From contig OX459103.1 in NCBI GenBank assembly GCA_949775045.1, positions 13,190,605 to 13,254,604 on the forward strand: DNA of 64,000 nucleotides, given 5' to 3'. The stretch comes from Metridium senile. Its lineage: Eukaryota; Cnidaria; Anthozoa; Actiniaria; Metridiidae. The notes under the pieces were generated by a model. It saw only the letters and a list, made by a program, of their open reading frames with translations. It ran no database searches and was not told the DNA's origin. A program made the translations under genes and the position numbers. The number at the start of each line of letters is the position of its first letter. Within the stretch, counting starts at the first letter, position 1. Below, piece by piece: positions 14,001 to 29,200 of this stretch.

Positions 14001-16300
14001 ACCCTGATAGTAATGTCTGAGAATATTAGAGCATTCTGATAAAAGCGCAAGATTTTATTTAGAAAAAACTACAAAATCCTACCCAGAATGTAATATGCCC
14101 TATAGGGTGATCTGAAAATGAGTAAAAAAGATCGGGGTTTTCGGTTCAAAATCTTCGCCTAGACCTTGTTAGTAATGTGTGAGAATATTAGAGCATTCTG
14201 ATAAATGGGCAAGATTTTATTTAGAAAAAACTACAAAATCCTACCCAGAATGTAATATGCCCTATAGGGTGATCTGAAAATGGGTCAAAAAGATCGGGGT
14301 TTTCGGCACAAAATTTTCGCCTATACCCTGATAGTAATGTCTGAGAATATTAGAGCATTCTGATAAAAGCGCAAGATTTTATTTAGAAAAAACTACAAAA
14401 TCCTACCCAGAATGCAATATGCCCTATAGGGTGATCTGAAAATGGGTCAAAAAGATCGGGGTTTTCGGCACAAAATTTTCGCCTAGACCCTGTTTGTAAT
14501 GTGTCATAATATTAGAGCATTCTGATGAAAGCGCAAGATTTTATTTAGAAAAAACTACAAAATCCTACCCAGAATGCAATATGCCCTATAGGGTGATCTG
14601 AAAATGGGTAAAAAAGATCGGGGTTTTTGGCACAAAATTTTCGCCTAGACCTTGTTTGTAATGTCTGAGAATATTAGAGCATTCTGATAAAAGCGCAAGA
14701 TTTTATTTAGAAAAAACTACAAAATCCTACCCAGAATGCAATATGCCCTATAGGGTGATCTGAAAATGGGTCAAAAAGATCGGGGTTTTCGGCACAAAAT
14801 TTTCGCCTAGACCCTGATAGTAATGTCTGAGAATATTAGAGCATTCTGATAAAAGCGCAAGATTTTATTTAGAAAAAACTACAAAATCCTACCCAGAATG
14901 CAATATGCCGTATAGGGTGATCTGAAAATGTGTCAAAAAGATTGGGGATTTCGGGACAAAATTTTTCCCTACACCCTGTTAGTAATGTCTGAGAATACTA
15001 GAGCATTCTGATAAATGTGCAAGATTTTATTTAGAAAAAACTACAAAATCCTACCCAGATTGCAATATGCCCTATAGGGTGATCTGAAAATGGGTCAAAA
15101 AGATCGGGGTTTTCGGCACAAAATTTTCGCCTAGACCCTGATAGTAATGTGTGATCATATTAGAGCATTCTGATAAAAGCGCAAGATTTTATTTAGAAAA
15201 AACTACAAAATCCTACCCAGAATGCAATATGCCCAATAGGGTGATCTGAAAATCTGTCCAAAAGATCGGGGATTTCGGCACAAAATTTTCGCCTAGACCC
15301 TGTTAGTAATGTCTGAGAATATTAGAGCATTCTGATAAAAGCGCAAGATTTTATTTAGAAAAAACTACAAAATCCTACCCAGAATGCAATATGCCCTATA
15401 GGGTGATCTGAAAATGGGTCAAAAAGATCGGGGTTTTCGGCACAAAATTTTCGCCTAGACCCTGATAGTAATGTCTGAGAATATTAGAGCATTCTGATAA
15501 AAGCGCAAGATTTTATTTAGAAAAAACTACAAAATCCTACCCAGAATGTAATATGCCCTATAGGGTGATCTGAAAATGAGTAAAAAAGATCGGGGTTTTC
15601 GGTTCAAAATCTTCGCCTAGACCTTGTTAGTAATGTGTGAGAATATTAGAGCATTCTGATAAATGGGCAAGATTTTATTTAGAAAAAACTACAAAATCCT
15701 ACCCAGAATGTAATATGCCCTATAGGGTGATCTGAAAATGGGTCAAAAAGATCGGGGTTTTCGGCACAAAATTTTCGCCTATACCCTGATAGTAATGTCT
15801 GAGAATATTAGAGCATTCTGATAAAAGCGCAAGATTTTATTTAGAAAAAACTACAAAATCCTACCCAGAATGCAATATGCCCTATAGGGTGATCTGAAAA
15901 TGGGTCAAAAAGATCGGGGTTTTCGGCACAAAATTTTCGCCTAGACCCTGTTTGTAATGTGTCATAATATTAGAGCATTCTGATGAAAGCGCAAGATTTT
16001 ATTTAGAAAAAACTACAAAATCCTACCCAGAATGCAATATGCCCTATAGGGTGATCTGAAAATGGGTAAAAAAGATCGGGGTTTTTGGCACAAAATTTTC
16101 GCCTAGACCTTGTTTGTAATGTCTGAGAATATTAGAGCATTCTGATAAAAGCGCAAGATTTTATTTAGAAAAAACTACAAAATCCTACCCAGAATGCAAT
16201 ATGCCCTATAGGGTGATCTGAAAATGGGTAAAAATGATCGGGGTTTTCGGCACAAAATTTTTGCCTAGACCCTGTTAGTAATGTCTGAGAATATTAGAGC
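11028..16300. repeat. Higher-order repeat block, 6- and 9-monomer periods
   Basis: The private variant CCCAGATTGCAATATG occurs with its diagnostic T at 11171, 12630, 13602 and 15060. The spacings are 1459, 972 and 1458 bp, which is 9 monomers plus one base, 6 monomers and 9 monomers. The variant GCCTATACCCTG occurs at about 14321 and 15779, again 1458 bp apart. The block is thus a set of nested multi-monomer duplications rather than duplication of single monomers. Confidence 0.8.
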
Positions 16301-17999
16301 ATTCTGATAAAAGCGCAAGATTTTATTTAGAAAAAACTACAAAATCCTACCCAGAATGCAATATGCCCTATAGGGTGATCTGAAAATGGGTAAAAATGAT
16401 CGGGGTTTTCGGCACAAAATTTTTGCCTAGACCCTGTTAGTAATGTCTGAGAATATTAGAGCATTCTGATAAAAGCGCAAGATTTTATTTAGAAAAAACT
16501 ACAAAATCCTACCCACAATGCAATATGCCCTATAGGGTGATCTGAAAATGTGTCAAAAAGATCGGGGTTTTCGGCACACGATTTTTGCCTAGACCCTGTT
16601 AGTAATGTCTGAGAATATTAGAGCATTCAGATAAAAGGGCAAGATTTTATTTAGAAAAATCTACAAAATCCTACCCAGAATGCAATATGCCCTATAGGGT
16701 GATCTGAAAATGTGTCAAAAAGATCGAGGTTTTCGGCACAAAATTTTCGCCTAGACCCTGTTAGTAATGTGTGAGAATATTAGAGCATTCTGATAAATGT
16801 GCAAGATTTTATTTAGAAAAAACTACAAAATCCTACCCAGAATGCAATATGCCCTATATGGTGATCTGAAAATGTGTCAAAAAGATCGGGGTTTTCGGGA
16901 CAAAATTTTTGCCTAGACCCTGTTAGTAATGTCTGAGAATATTAGAGCATTCTGATGAAAGCGCAAGATTTTATTTAGAAAAATCTACAAAATCCTACCC
17001 AGAATGCAATATGCCCGATAGGGTGATCTGAAAATGTGTCAAAAAGATCGGGGTTTTCGGCACAAAATTTTCGCCTAGACCCTGTTAGTAATGTGTGAGA
17101 ATATTAGAGCATTCTGATAAATGTGCAAGATTTTATTTAGAAAAAACTACAAAATCCTATCCAGAATGCAATATGCCCTATAGGGTGATCTGAAAATCTG
17201 TCCAAAAGATCGGGGATTTCGGGACAAAATTTTCGCCTAGACCCTGTTAGTAATGTGTGAGAATATTAGAGCATTCTGATAAATGCGCAAGATTTTATTT
17301 AGAAAAATCTACAAAATCCTACCCACAATGCAATATGCCCTATAGGGTGATCTGAAAATGTGTCAAAAAGATCGAGGTTTTCGGCACAAAATTTTCGCCT
17401 AGACCCTGTTAGTAATGTCTGAGAATATTAGAGCATTCTGATGAAAGCGCAAGATTTTATTTAGAAAAATCTACAAAATCCTACCCACAATGCAATATGC
17501 CCGATAGGGTGATCTGAAAATGTGTCAAAAAGATCGGGGTTTTCGGCACAAAATTTTCGCCTAGACCCTGTTAGTAATGTGTGAGAATATTAGAGCATTC
17601 TGATAAATGTGCAAGATTTTATTTAGAAAAAACTACAAAATCCTACCCAGAATGCAATATGCCCTATAGGGTGATCTGAAAATGGGTCAAAAAGATCGGG
17701 GTTTTCGGCACAAAATTTTCGCCTAGACCCTGTTTGTAATGTGTCATAATATTAGAGCATTCTGATGAAAGCGCAAGATTTTATTTAGAAAAAACTACAA
17801 AATCCTACCCAGAATGCAATATGCCCTATAGGGTGATCTGAAAATGTGTCAAAAAGATCGAGGTTTTCGGCACAAAATTTTCGCCTAGACCCTGATAGTA
17901 ATGTCTGAGAATATTAGAGCATTCTGATAAAAGCGCAAGATTTTATTTAGAAAAAACTACAAAATCCTACCCAGAATGCAATATGCCCTATAGGGTGAT

Positions 18000-20900
18000 C
18001 TGAAAATGAGTAAAAAAGATCGGGGTTTTGGGCACAAAATTTTCGCCTAGACCTTGTTAGTAATGTGTGAGAATATTAGAGCATTCTGATAAATGGGCAA
18101 GATTTTATTTAGAAAAAACTACAAAATCCTACCCAGAATGCAATATGCCCTATAGGATGATCTGAAAATGTGTCAAAAAGATCTGGGTTTTCGGCACACG
18201 ATTTTTGCCTAGACCCTGTTAGTAATGTCTGAGAATATTAGAGCATTCAGATAAAAGGGCAAGATTTTATTTAGAAAAAACTACAAAATCCTATCCAGAA
18301 TGCAATATGCCCTATAGGGTGATCTGAAAATGGGTCAAAAAGATCGGGGTTTTCGGCACAAAATTTTCGCCTAGACCCTGTTAGTAATGTGTGATCATAT
18401 TAGAGCATTCTGATGAAAGGGCAAGATTTTATTTAGAAAAAACTACAAAATCCTACCCAGAATGCAATATGCCCTATAGGGTGATCTGAAAATCTGTCCA
18501 AAAGATCGGGGATTTCGGGACAAAATTTTCGCCTAGACCCTGTTAGTAATGTGTGAGAATATTAGAGCATTCTGATAAATGCGCAAGATTTTATTTAGAA
18601 AAATCTACAAAATCCTACCCACAATGCAATATGCCCTATAGGGTGATCTGAAAATGTGTCAAAAAGATCGAGGTTTTCGGCACAAAATTTTCGCCTAGAC
18701 CCTGTTAGTAATGTCTGAGAATATTAGAGCATTCTGATGAAAGCGCAAGATTTTATTTAGAAAAATCTACAAAATCCTACCCAGAATGCAATATGCCCGA
18801 TAGAGTGATCTGAAAATGTGTCAAAAAGATCGGGGTTTTCGGCACAAAATTTTCGCCTAGACCCTGTTAGTAATGTGTGAGAATATTAGAGCATTCTGAT
18901 AAATGTGCAAGATTTTATTTAGAAAAAACTACAAAATCCTACCCAGAATGCAATATGCCCTATAGGGTGATCTGAAAATGAGTAAAAAAGATCGGGGTTT
19001 TGGGCACAAAATTTTCGCCTAGACCTTGTTAGTAATGTGTGAGAATATTAGAGCATTCTGATAAATGGGCAAGATTTTATTTAGAAAAAACTACAAAATC
19101 CTACCCAGAATGCAATATGCCCTATAGGATGATCTGAAAATGTGTCAAAAAGATCTGGGTTTTCGGCACACGATTTTTGCCTAGACCCTGTTAGTAATGT
19201 CTGAGAATATTAGAGCATTCAGATAAAAGGGCAAGATTTTATTTAGAAAAAACTACAAAATCCTATCCAGAATGCAATATGCCCTATAGGGTGATCTGAA
19301 AATGGGTCAAAAAGATCGGGGTTTTCGGCACAAAATTTTCGCCTAGACCCTGTTAGTAATGTGTGATCATATTAGAGCATTCTGATGAAAGGGCAAGATT
19401 TTATTTAGAAAAAACTACAAAATCCTACCCAGAATGCAATATGCTCTATAGGGTGATCTGAAAATCTGTCCAAAAGATCGGGGATTTCGGGACAAAATTT
19501 TCGCCTAGACCCTGTTAGTAATGTGTGAGAATATGAGAGCATTCTGATAAATGCGCAAGATTTTATTTAGAAAAATCTACAAAATCCTACCCACAATGCA
19601 ATATGCCCTATAGGGTGATCTGAAAATGTGTCAAAAAGATCGAGGTTTTCGGCACAAAATTTTCGCCTAGACCCTGATAGTAATGTCTGAGAATGTTAGA
19701 GCATTCTGATAAAAGCGCAAGATTTTATTTAGAAAAAACTACAAAATCCTACCCAGAATGCAATATGCCCTATAGGGTGATCTGAAAATGAGTAAAAAAG
19801 ATCGGGGTTTTGGGCACAAAATTTTCGCCTAGACCTTGTTAGTAATGTGTGAGAATAATAGAGCATTCTGATAAATGGGCAAGATTTTATTTAGAAAAAA
19901 CTACAAAATCCTACCCAGAATGCAATATGCCCTATAGGATGATCTGAAAATGTGTCAAAAAGATCTGGGTTTTCGGCACACGATTTTTGCCTAGACCCTG
20001 TTAGTAATGTCTGAGAATATTAGAGCATTCAGATAAAAGGGCAAGATTTTATTTAGAAAAAACTACAAAATCCTATCCAGAATGCAATATGCCCTATAGG
20101 GTGATCTGAAAATGGGTCAAAAAGATCGGGGTTTTCGGCACAAAATTTTCGCCTAGACCCTGTTAGTAATGTGTGATCATATTAGAGCATTCTGATGAAA
20201 GGGCAAGATTTTATTTAGAAAAAAAATACAAAATCCTACCCAGAATGCAATATGCCCTATAGGGTGATCTGAAAATCTGTCCAAAAGATCGGGGATTTCG
20301 GGACAAAATTTTCGCCTAAACCCTGTTAGTAATGTGTGAGAATATGAGAGCATTCTGATAAATGCGCAAGATTTTATTTAGAAAAATCTACAAAATCCTA
20401 CCCACAATGCAATATGCCCTATAGGGTGATCTGAAAATGGGTAAAAAAGATCGGGGTTTTCGGCACAAAATTTTCGCCTAGACCTTGTTTGTAATGTCGG
20501 AGAATATTAGAGCATTCTGATAAATGCGCAAGATTTTATTTAGAAAAATCTACAAAATCCTACCCACAATGCAATATGCCCTATAGGGTGATCTGAAAAT
20601 GTGTCAAAAAGATCGAGTTTTTCGGCACAAAATTTTCGCCTAGACCCTGATAGTAATGTCTGAGAATATTAGAGCATTCTGATAAAAGCGCAAGATTTTA
20701 TTTAGAAAAAACTACAAAATCCTACCCAGAATGCAATATGCCCTATAGGGTGATCTGAAAATGAGTAAAAAAGATCGGGGTTTTGGGCACAAAATTTTCG
20801 CCTAGACCTTGTTAGTAATGTGTGAGAATATTAGAGCATTCTGATAAATGGGCAAGATTTTATTTAGAAAAAACTACAAAATCCTACCCAGAATGCAATA

Positions 20901-23200
20901 TGCCCTATAGGATGATCTGAAAATGTGTCAAAAAGATCTGGGTTTTCGGCACACGATTTTTGCCTAGACCCTGTTAGTAATGTCTGAGAATATTAGAGCA
21001 TTCAGATAAAAGGGCAAGATTTTATTTAGAAAAAACTACAAAATCCTATCCAGAATGCAATATGCCCTATAGGGTGATCTGAAAATGGGTCAAAAAGATC
21101 GGGGTTTTCGGCACAAAATTTTCGCCTAGACCCTGTTAGTAATGTGTGATCATATTAGAGCATTCTGATGAAAGGGCAAGATTTTATTTAGAAAAAACTA
21201 CAAAATCCTACCCAGAATGCAATATGCCCTATAGGGTGATCTGAAAATCTGTCCAAAAGATCGGGGATTTCGGGACAAAATTTTCGCCTAGACCCTGTTA
21301 GTAATGTGTGAGAATATTAGAGCATTCTGATAAATGCGCAAGATTTTATTTAGAAAAATCTACAAAATCCTACCCACAATGCAATATGCCCTATAGGGTG
21401 ATCTGAAAATGTGTCAAAAAGATCGAGGTTTTCGGCACAAAATTTTCGCCTAGACCCTGTTAGTAATGTCTGAGAATATTAGAGCATTCTGATGAAAGCG
21501 CAAGATTTTATTTAGAAAAATCTACAAAATCCTACCCAGAATGCAATATGCCCGATAGAGTGATCTGAAAATGTGTCAAAAAGATCGGGGTTTTCGGCAC
21601 AAAATTTTCGCCTAGACCCTGTTAGTAATGTGTGAGAATATTAGAGCATTCTGATAAATGTGCAAGATTTTATTTAGAAAAAACTACAAAATCCTACCCA
21701 GAATGCAATATGCCCTATAGGGTGATCTGAAAATGAGTAAAAAAGATCGGGGTTTTGGGCACAAAATTTTCGCCTAGACCTTGTTAGTAATGTGTGAGAA
21801 TATTAGAGCATTCTGATAAATGGGCAAGATTTTATTTAGAAAAAACTACAAAATCCTACCCAGAATGCAATATGCCCTATAGGATGATCTGAAAATGTGT
21901 CAAAAAGATCTGGGTTTTCGGCACACGATTTTTGCCTAGACCCTGTTAGTAATGTCTGAGAATATTAGAGCATTCAGATAAAAGGGCAAGATTTTATTTA
22001 GAAAAAACTACAAAATCCTATCCAGAATGCAATATGCCCTATAGGGTGATCTGAAAATGGGTCAAAAAGATCGGGGTTTTCGGCACAAAATTTTCGCCTA
22101 GACCCTGTTAGTAATGTGTAATCATATTAGAGCATTCTGATGAAAGGGCAAGATTTTATTTAGAAAAAACTACAAAATCCTACCCAGAATGCAATATGCT
22201 CTATAGGGTGATCTGAAAATCTGTCCAAAAGATCTGGGATTTCGGGACAAAATTTTCGCCTAGACCCTGTTAGTAATGTGTGAGAATATGAGAGCATTCT
22301 GATAAATGCGCAAGATTTTATTTAGAAAAATCTACAAAATCCTACCCAGAATGCAATATGCCCTATAGGGTGATCTGAAAATGTGTCAAAAAGATCGAGG
22401 TTTTCGGCACAAAATTTTCGCCTAGACCCTGATAGTAATGTCTGAGAATGTTAGAGCATTCTGATAAAAGCGCAAGATTTTATTTAGAAAAAACTACAAA
22501 ATCCTACCCAGAATGCAATATGCCCTATAGGGTGATCTGAAAATGAGTAAAAAAGATCGGGGTTTTGGGCACAAAATTTTCGCCTAGACCTTGTTAGTAA
22601 TGTGTGAGAATAATAGAGCATTCTGATAAATGGGCAAGATTTTATTTAGAAAAAACTACAAAATCCTACCCAGAATGCAATATGCCCTATAGGATGATCT
22701 GAAAATGTGTCAAAAAGATCTGGGTTTTCGGCACACGATTTTTGCCTAGACCCTGTTAGTAATGTCTGAGAATATTAGAGCATTCAGATAAAAGGGCAAG
22801 ATTTTATTTAGAAAAAACTACAAAATCCTATCCAGAATGCAATATGCCCTATAGGGTGATCTGAAAATGGGTCAAAAAGATCGGGGTTTTCGGCACAAAA
22901 TTTTCGCCTAGACCCTGTTAGTAATGTGTGATCATATTAGAGCATTCTGATGAAAGGGCAAGATTTTATTTAGAAAAAACTACAAAATCCTACCCAGAAT
23001 GCAATATGCCCTATAGGGTGATCTGAAAATCTGTCCAAAAGATCGGGGATTTCGGGACAAAATTTTCGCCTAAACCCTGTTAGTAATGTGTGAGAATATG
23101 AGAGCATTCTGATAAATGCGCAAGATTTTATTTAGAAAAATCTACAAAATCCTACCCACAATGCAATATGCCCTATAGGGTGATCTGAAAATGTGTCAAA
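18000..23200. repeat. Higher-order repeat block, 17-monomer period (2755 bp)
   Basis: Three independent private variants repeat at the same distance. GATAGAGTG is at 18799 and 21554, and GAATGTTAG has its variant base at 19695 and 22450; both give 2755 bp, which is 17 monomers plus one base. The GAATAATAG variant in the following monomer is also present in both copies. This shows a single large block duplication. Confidence 0.82.
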
Positions 23201-26200
23201 AAGATCGAGGTTTTCGGCTCAAAATTTTCGCCTAGACCCTGATAGTAATGTCTGAGAATATTAGAGCATTCTGATAAAAGCGCAAGATTTTATTTAGAAA
23301 AAACTACAAAATCCTACCCAGAATGCAATATGCCCTATAGGGTGATCTGAAAATGGGTCAAAAAGATCGGGGTTTTCGGCACAAAATTTTCGCCTAGACC
23401 CTGTTTGTAATGTGTCATAATATTAGAGCATTCTGATGAAAGCGCAAGATTTTATTTAGAAAAAACTACAAAATCCTATCCAGAATGCAATATGCCTTAT
23501 AGGGTGATCTGAAAATGGGTAAAAAAGATCGGGGTTTTCGGCACAAAATTTTCGCCTACACCTTGTTTGTAATGTCTGAGAATATTAGAGCATTCTGATA
23601 AAAGCGCAAGATTTTATTTAGAAAAAACTACAAAATCCTACCCAGAATGTAATATGCCCTATAGGGTGATCTGAAAATGAGTAAAAAAGATCGGGGTTTT
23701 CGGTTCAAAATCTTCGCCTAGACCTTGTTAGTAATGTGTGAGAATATTAGAGCATTCTGATAAATGGGCAAGATTTTATTTAGAAAAAACTACAAAATCC
23801 TACCCAGAATGTAATATGCCCTATAGGGTGATCTGAAAATATGTCAAAAAGATCGGGGTTTTCGGCACACGATTTTTGCCTAGACCCTGTTAGTAATGTC
23901 TGAGAATATTAGAGCATTCAGATAAAAGCGCAAGATTTTATTTAGAAAAAAACTACAAAATCCTACCCAGAATGTAATATGCCCTATAGGGTGATTTGAA
24001 AATGAGTAAAAAAGATCGGGGTTTTCGGTTCAAAATCTTCGCCTAGACCTTGTTAGTAATGTGTGAGAATATTAGAGCATTCTGATAAATGGGCAAGATT
24101 TTATTTAGAAAAAACTACAAAATCCTACCCAGAATGTAATATGCCCTATAGGGTGATCTGAAAATGTGTCAAAAAGATCGGGGTTTTCGGCACACGATTT
24201 TTGCCTAGACCCTGTTAGTAATGTCTGAGAATATTAGAGCATTCTGATAAAAGCGCAAGATTTTATTTAGAAAAAACTACAAAATCCTACCCAGAATGCA
24301 ATATGCCCTATAGGGTGATCTGAAAATGGGTCAAAAAGATCGGGGTTTTCGGCACAAAATTTTCGCCTAGACCCTGATAGTAATGTCTGAGAATATTAGA
24401 GCATTCTGATAAAAGCGCAAGATTTTATTTAGAAAAAACTACAAAATCCTACCCAGAATGCAATATGCCCTATAGGGTGATCTGAAAATGGGTCAAAAAG
24501 ATCGGGGTTTTCGGCACAAAATTTTCGCCTAGACCCTGTTTGTAATGTGTCATAATATTAGAGCATTCTGATGAAAGCGCAAGATTTTATTTAGAAAAAA
24601 CTACAAAATCCTACCCAGAATGCAATATGCCCTATAGGGTGATCTGAAAATGGGTAAAAAAGATCGGGGTTTTCGGCACAAAATTTTCGCCTACACCTTG
24701 TTTGTAATGTCTGAGAATATTAGAGCATTCTGATAAAAGCGCAAGATTTTATTTAGAAAAAACTACAAAATCCTACCCAGAATGTAATATGCCCTATAGG
24801 GTGATCTGAAAATGAGTAAAAAAGATCGGGGTTTTCGGTTCAAAATCTTCGCCTAGACCTTGTTAGTAATTTGTGAGAATATTAGAGCATTCTGATAAAT
24901 GGGCAAGAATATATATAGAAAAAACTACAAAATCCTACCCAGAATGTAATATGCCCTATAGGGTGATCTGAAAATGTGTCAAAAAGATCGGGGTTTTCGG
25001 CACACGATTTTTGCCTAGACCCTGTTAGTAATGTCTGAGAATATTAGAGCATTCTGATAAAAGCGCAAGATTTTATTTAGAAAAAACTACAAAATCCTAC
25101 CCAGAATGCAATATGCCCTATAGGGTGATCTGAAAATGGGTCAAAAAGATCGGGGTTTTCGGCACAAAATTTTCGCCTAGACCCTGATAGTAATGTCTGA
25201 GAATATTAGAGCATTCTGATAAAAGGGCAAGATTTTATTTAGAAAAAACTACAAAATCCTATCCAGAATGCAATATGCCCTATAGGGTGATCTGAAAATG
25301 GGTCAAAAAGATCGGGGTTTTCGGCACAAAATTTTCGCCTAGACCCTGTTAGTAATGTGTGATCATATTAGAGCATTCTGATGAAAGGGCAAGATTTTAT
25401 TTAGAAAAAACTACAAAATCCTACCCACAATGCAATATGCCCTATAGGGTGATCTGAAAATCTGTCCAAAAGATCGGGGATTTCGGGACAAAATTTTCGC
25501 CTAAACCCTGTTAGTAATGTGTGAGAATATGAGAGCATTCTGATAAATGCGCAAGATTTTATTTAGAAAAATCTACAAAATCCTACCCACAATGCAATAT
25601 GCCCTATAGGATGATCTGAAAATGTGTCAAAAAGATCTGGGTTTTCGGCACACGATTTTTGCCTAGACCCTGTTAGTAATGTCTGAGAATATTAGAGCAT
25701 TCAGATAAAAGGGCAAGATTTTATTTAGAAAAAACTACAAAATCCTATCCAGAATGCAATATGCCCTATAGGGTGATCTGAAAATGGGTCAAAAAGATCG
25801 GGGTTTTCGGCACAAAATTTTCGCCTAGACCCTGTTAGTAATGTGTGATCATATTAGAGCATTCTGATGAAAGGGCAAGATTTTATTTAGAAAAAACTAC
25901 AAAATCCTACCCAGAATGCAATATGCCCTATAGGGTGATCTGAAAATCTGTCCAAAAGATCGGGGATTTCGGGACAAAATTTTCGCCTAAACCCTGTTAG
26001 TAATGTGTGAGAATATGAGAGCATTCTGATAAATGCGCAAGATTTTATTTAGAAAAATCTACAAAATCCTACCCACAATGCAATATGCCCTATAGGGTGA
26101 TCTGAAAATGTGTCAAAAAGATCGAGGTTTTCGGCTCAAAATTTTCGCCTAGACCCTGATAGTAATGTCTGAGAATATTAGAGCATTCTGATAAAAGCGC

Positions 26201-29200
26201 AAGATTTTATTTAGAAAAAACTACAAAATCCTACCCAGAATGCAATATGCCCTATAGGGTGATCTGAAAATGGGTCAAAAAGATCGGGGTTTTCGGCACA
26301 AAATTTTCGCCTAGACCCTGTTTGTAATGTGTCATAATATTAGAGCATTCTGATGAAAGCGCAAGATTTTATTTAGAAAAAACTACAAAATCCTATCCAG
26401 AATGCAATATGCCTTATAGGGTGATCTGAAAATGGGTAAAAAAGATCGGGGTTTTCGGCACAAAATTTTCGCCTACACCTTGTTTGTAATGTCTGAGAAT
26501 ATTAGAGCATTCTGATAAAAGCGCAAGATTTTATTTAGAAAAAACTACAAAATCCTACCCAGAATGTAATATGCCCTATAGGGTGATCTGAAAATGAGTA
26601 AAAAAGATCGGGGTTTTCGGTTCAAAATCTTCGCCTAGACCTTGTTAGTAATGTGTGAGAATATTAGAGCATTCTGATAAATGGGCAAGATTTTATTTAG
26701 AAAAAACTACAAAATCCTACCCAGAATGTAATATGCCCTATAGGGTGATCTGAAAATATGTCAAAAAGATCGGGGTTTTCGGCACACGATTTTTGCCTAG
26801 ACCCTGTTAGTAATGTCTGAGAATATTAGAGCATTCAGATAAAAGCGCAAGATTTTATTTAGAAAAAAACTACAAAATCCTACCCAGAATGTAATATGCC
26901 CTATAGGGTGATTTGAAAATGAGTAAAAAAGATCGGGGTTTTCGGTTCAAAATCTTCGCCTAGACCTTGTTAGTAATGTGTGAGAATATTAGAGCATTCT
27001 GATAAATGGGCAAGATTTTATTTAGAAAAAACTACAAAATCCTACCCAGAATGTAATATGCCCTATAGGGTGATCTGAAAATGTGTCAAAAAGATCGGGG
27101 TTTTCGGCACACGATTTTTGCCTAGACCCTGTTAGTAATGTCTGAGAATATTAGAGCATTCTGATAAAAGCGCAAGATTTTATTTAGAAAAAACTACAAA
27201 ATCCTACCCAGAATGCAATATGCCCTATAGGGTGATCTGAAAATGGGTCAAAAAGATCGGGGTTTTCGGCACAAAATTTTCGCCTAGACCCTGATAGTAA
27301 TGTCTGAGAATATTAGAGCATTCTGATAAAAGCGCAAGATTTTATTTAGAAAAAACTACAAAATCCTACCCAGAATGCAATATGCCCTATAGGGTGATCT
27401 GAAAATGGGTCAAAAAGATCGGGGTTTTCGGCACAAAATTTTCGCCTAGACCCTGTTTGTAATGTGTCATAATATTAGAGCATTCTGATGAAAGCGCAAG
27501 ATTTTATTTAGAAAAAACTACAAAATCCTACCCAGAATGCAATATGCCCTATAGGGTGATCTGAAAATGGGTAAAAAAGATCGGGGTTTTCGGCACAAAA
27601 TTTTCGCCTACACCTTGTTTGTAATGTCTGAGAATATTAGAGCATTCTGATAAAAGCGCAAGATTTTATTTAGAAAAAACTACAAAATCCTACCCAGAAT
27701 GTAATATGCCCTATAGGGTGATCTGAAAATGAGTAAAAAAGATCGGGGTTTTCGGTTCAAAATCTTCGCCTAGACCTTGTTAGTAATTTGTGAGAATATT
27801 AGAGCATTCTGATAAATGGGCAAGAATATATATAGAAAAAACTACAAAATCCTACCCAGAATGTAATATGCCCTATAGGGTGATCTGAAAATGTGTCAAA
27901 AAGATCGGGGTTTTCGGCACACGATTTTTGCCTAGACCCTGTTAGTAATGTCTGAGAATATTAGAGCATTCTGATAAAAGCGCAAGATTTTATTTAGAAA
28001 AAACTACAAAATCCTACCCAGAATGCAATATGCCCTATAGGGTGATCTGAAAATGGGTCAAAAAGATCGGGGTTTTCGGCACAAAATTTTCGCCTAGACC
28101 CTGATAGTAATGTCTGAGAATATTAGAGCATTCTGATAAAAGGGCAAGATTTTATTTAGAAAAAACTACAAAATCCTATCCAGAATGCAATATGCCCTAT
28201 AGGGTGATCTGAAAATGGGTCAAAAAGATCGGGGTTTTCGGCACAAAATTTTCGCCTAGACCCTGTTAGTAATGTGTGATCATATTAGAGCATTCTGATG
28301 AAAGGGCAAGATTTTATTTAGAAAAAACTACAAAATCCTACCCACAATGCAATATGCCCTATAGGGTGATCTGAAAATCTGTCCAAAAGATCGGGGATTT
28401 CGGGACAAAATTTTCGCCTAAACCCTGTTAGTAATGTGTGAGAATATGAGAGCATTCTGATAAATGCGCAAGATTTTATTTAGAAAAATCTACAAAATCC
28501 TACCCACAATGCAATATGCCCTATAGGGTGATCTGAAAATGTGTCAAAAAGATCGAGGTTTTCGGCACAAAATTTTCGCCTAGACCCTGATAGTAATGTC
28601 TGAGAATATTAGAGCATTCTGATAAAAGCGCAAGATTTTTTTTGGAAAAAACTACAAAATCCTACCCAGAATGCAATATGCCCTATAGGGTGATCTGAAA
28701 ATGGGTCAAAAAGATCGGGGTTTTCGGCACAAAATTTTCGCCTAGACCCTGTTTGTAATGTGTCATAATATTAGAGCATTCTGATGAAAGCGCAAGATTT
28801 TATTTAGAAAAAACTACAAAATCCTACCCAGAATGCAATATGCCCTATAGGGTGATCTGAAAATGGGTCAAAAAGATCGGGGTTTTCGGCACAAAATTTT
28901 CGCCTACACCTTGTTTGTAATGTCTGAGAATATTAGAGCATTCTGATAAAAGCGCAAGATTTTATTTAGAAAAAACTACAAAATCCTACCCAGAATGTAA
29001 TATGCCCTATAGGGTGATCTGAAAATGAGTAAAAAAGATCGGGGTTTTCGGTTCAAAATCTTCGCCTAGACCTTGTTAGTAATTTGTGAGAATATTAGAG
29101 CATTCTGATAAATGGGCAAGAATATATATAGAAAAAACTACAAAATCCTACCCAGAATGTAATATGCCCTATAGGGTGATCTGAAAATGTGTCAAAAAGA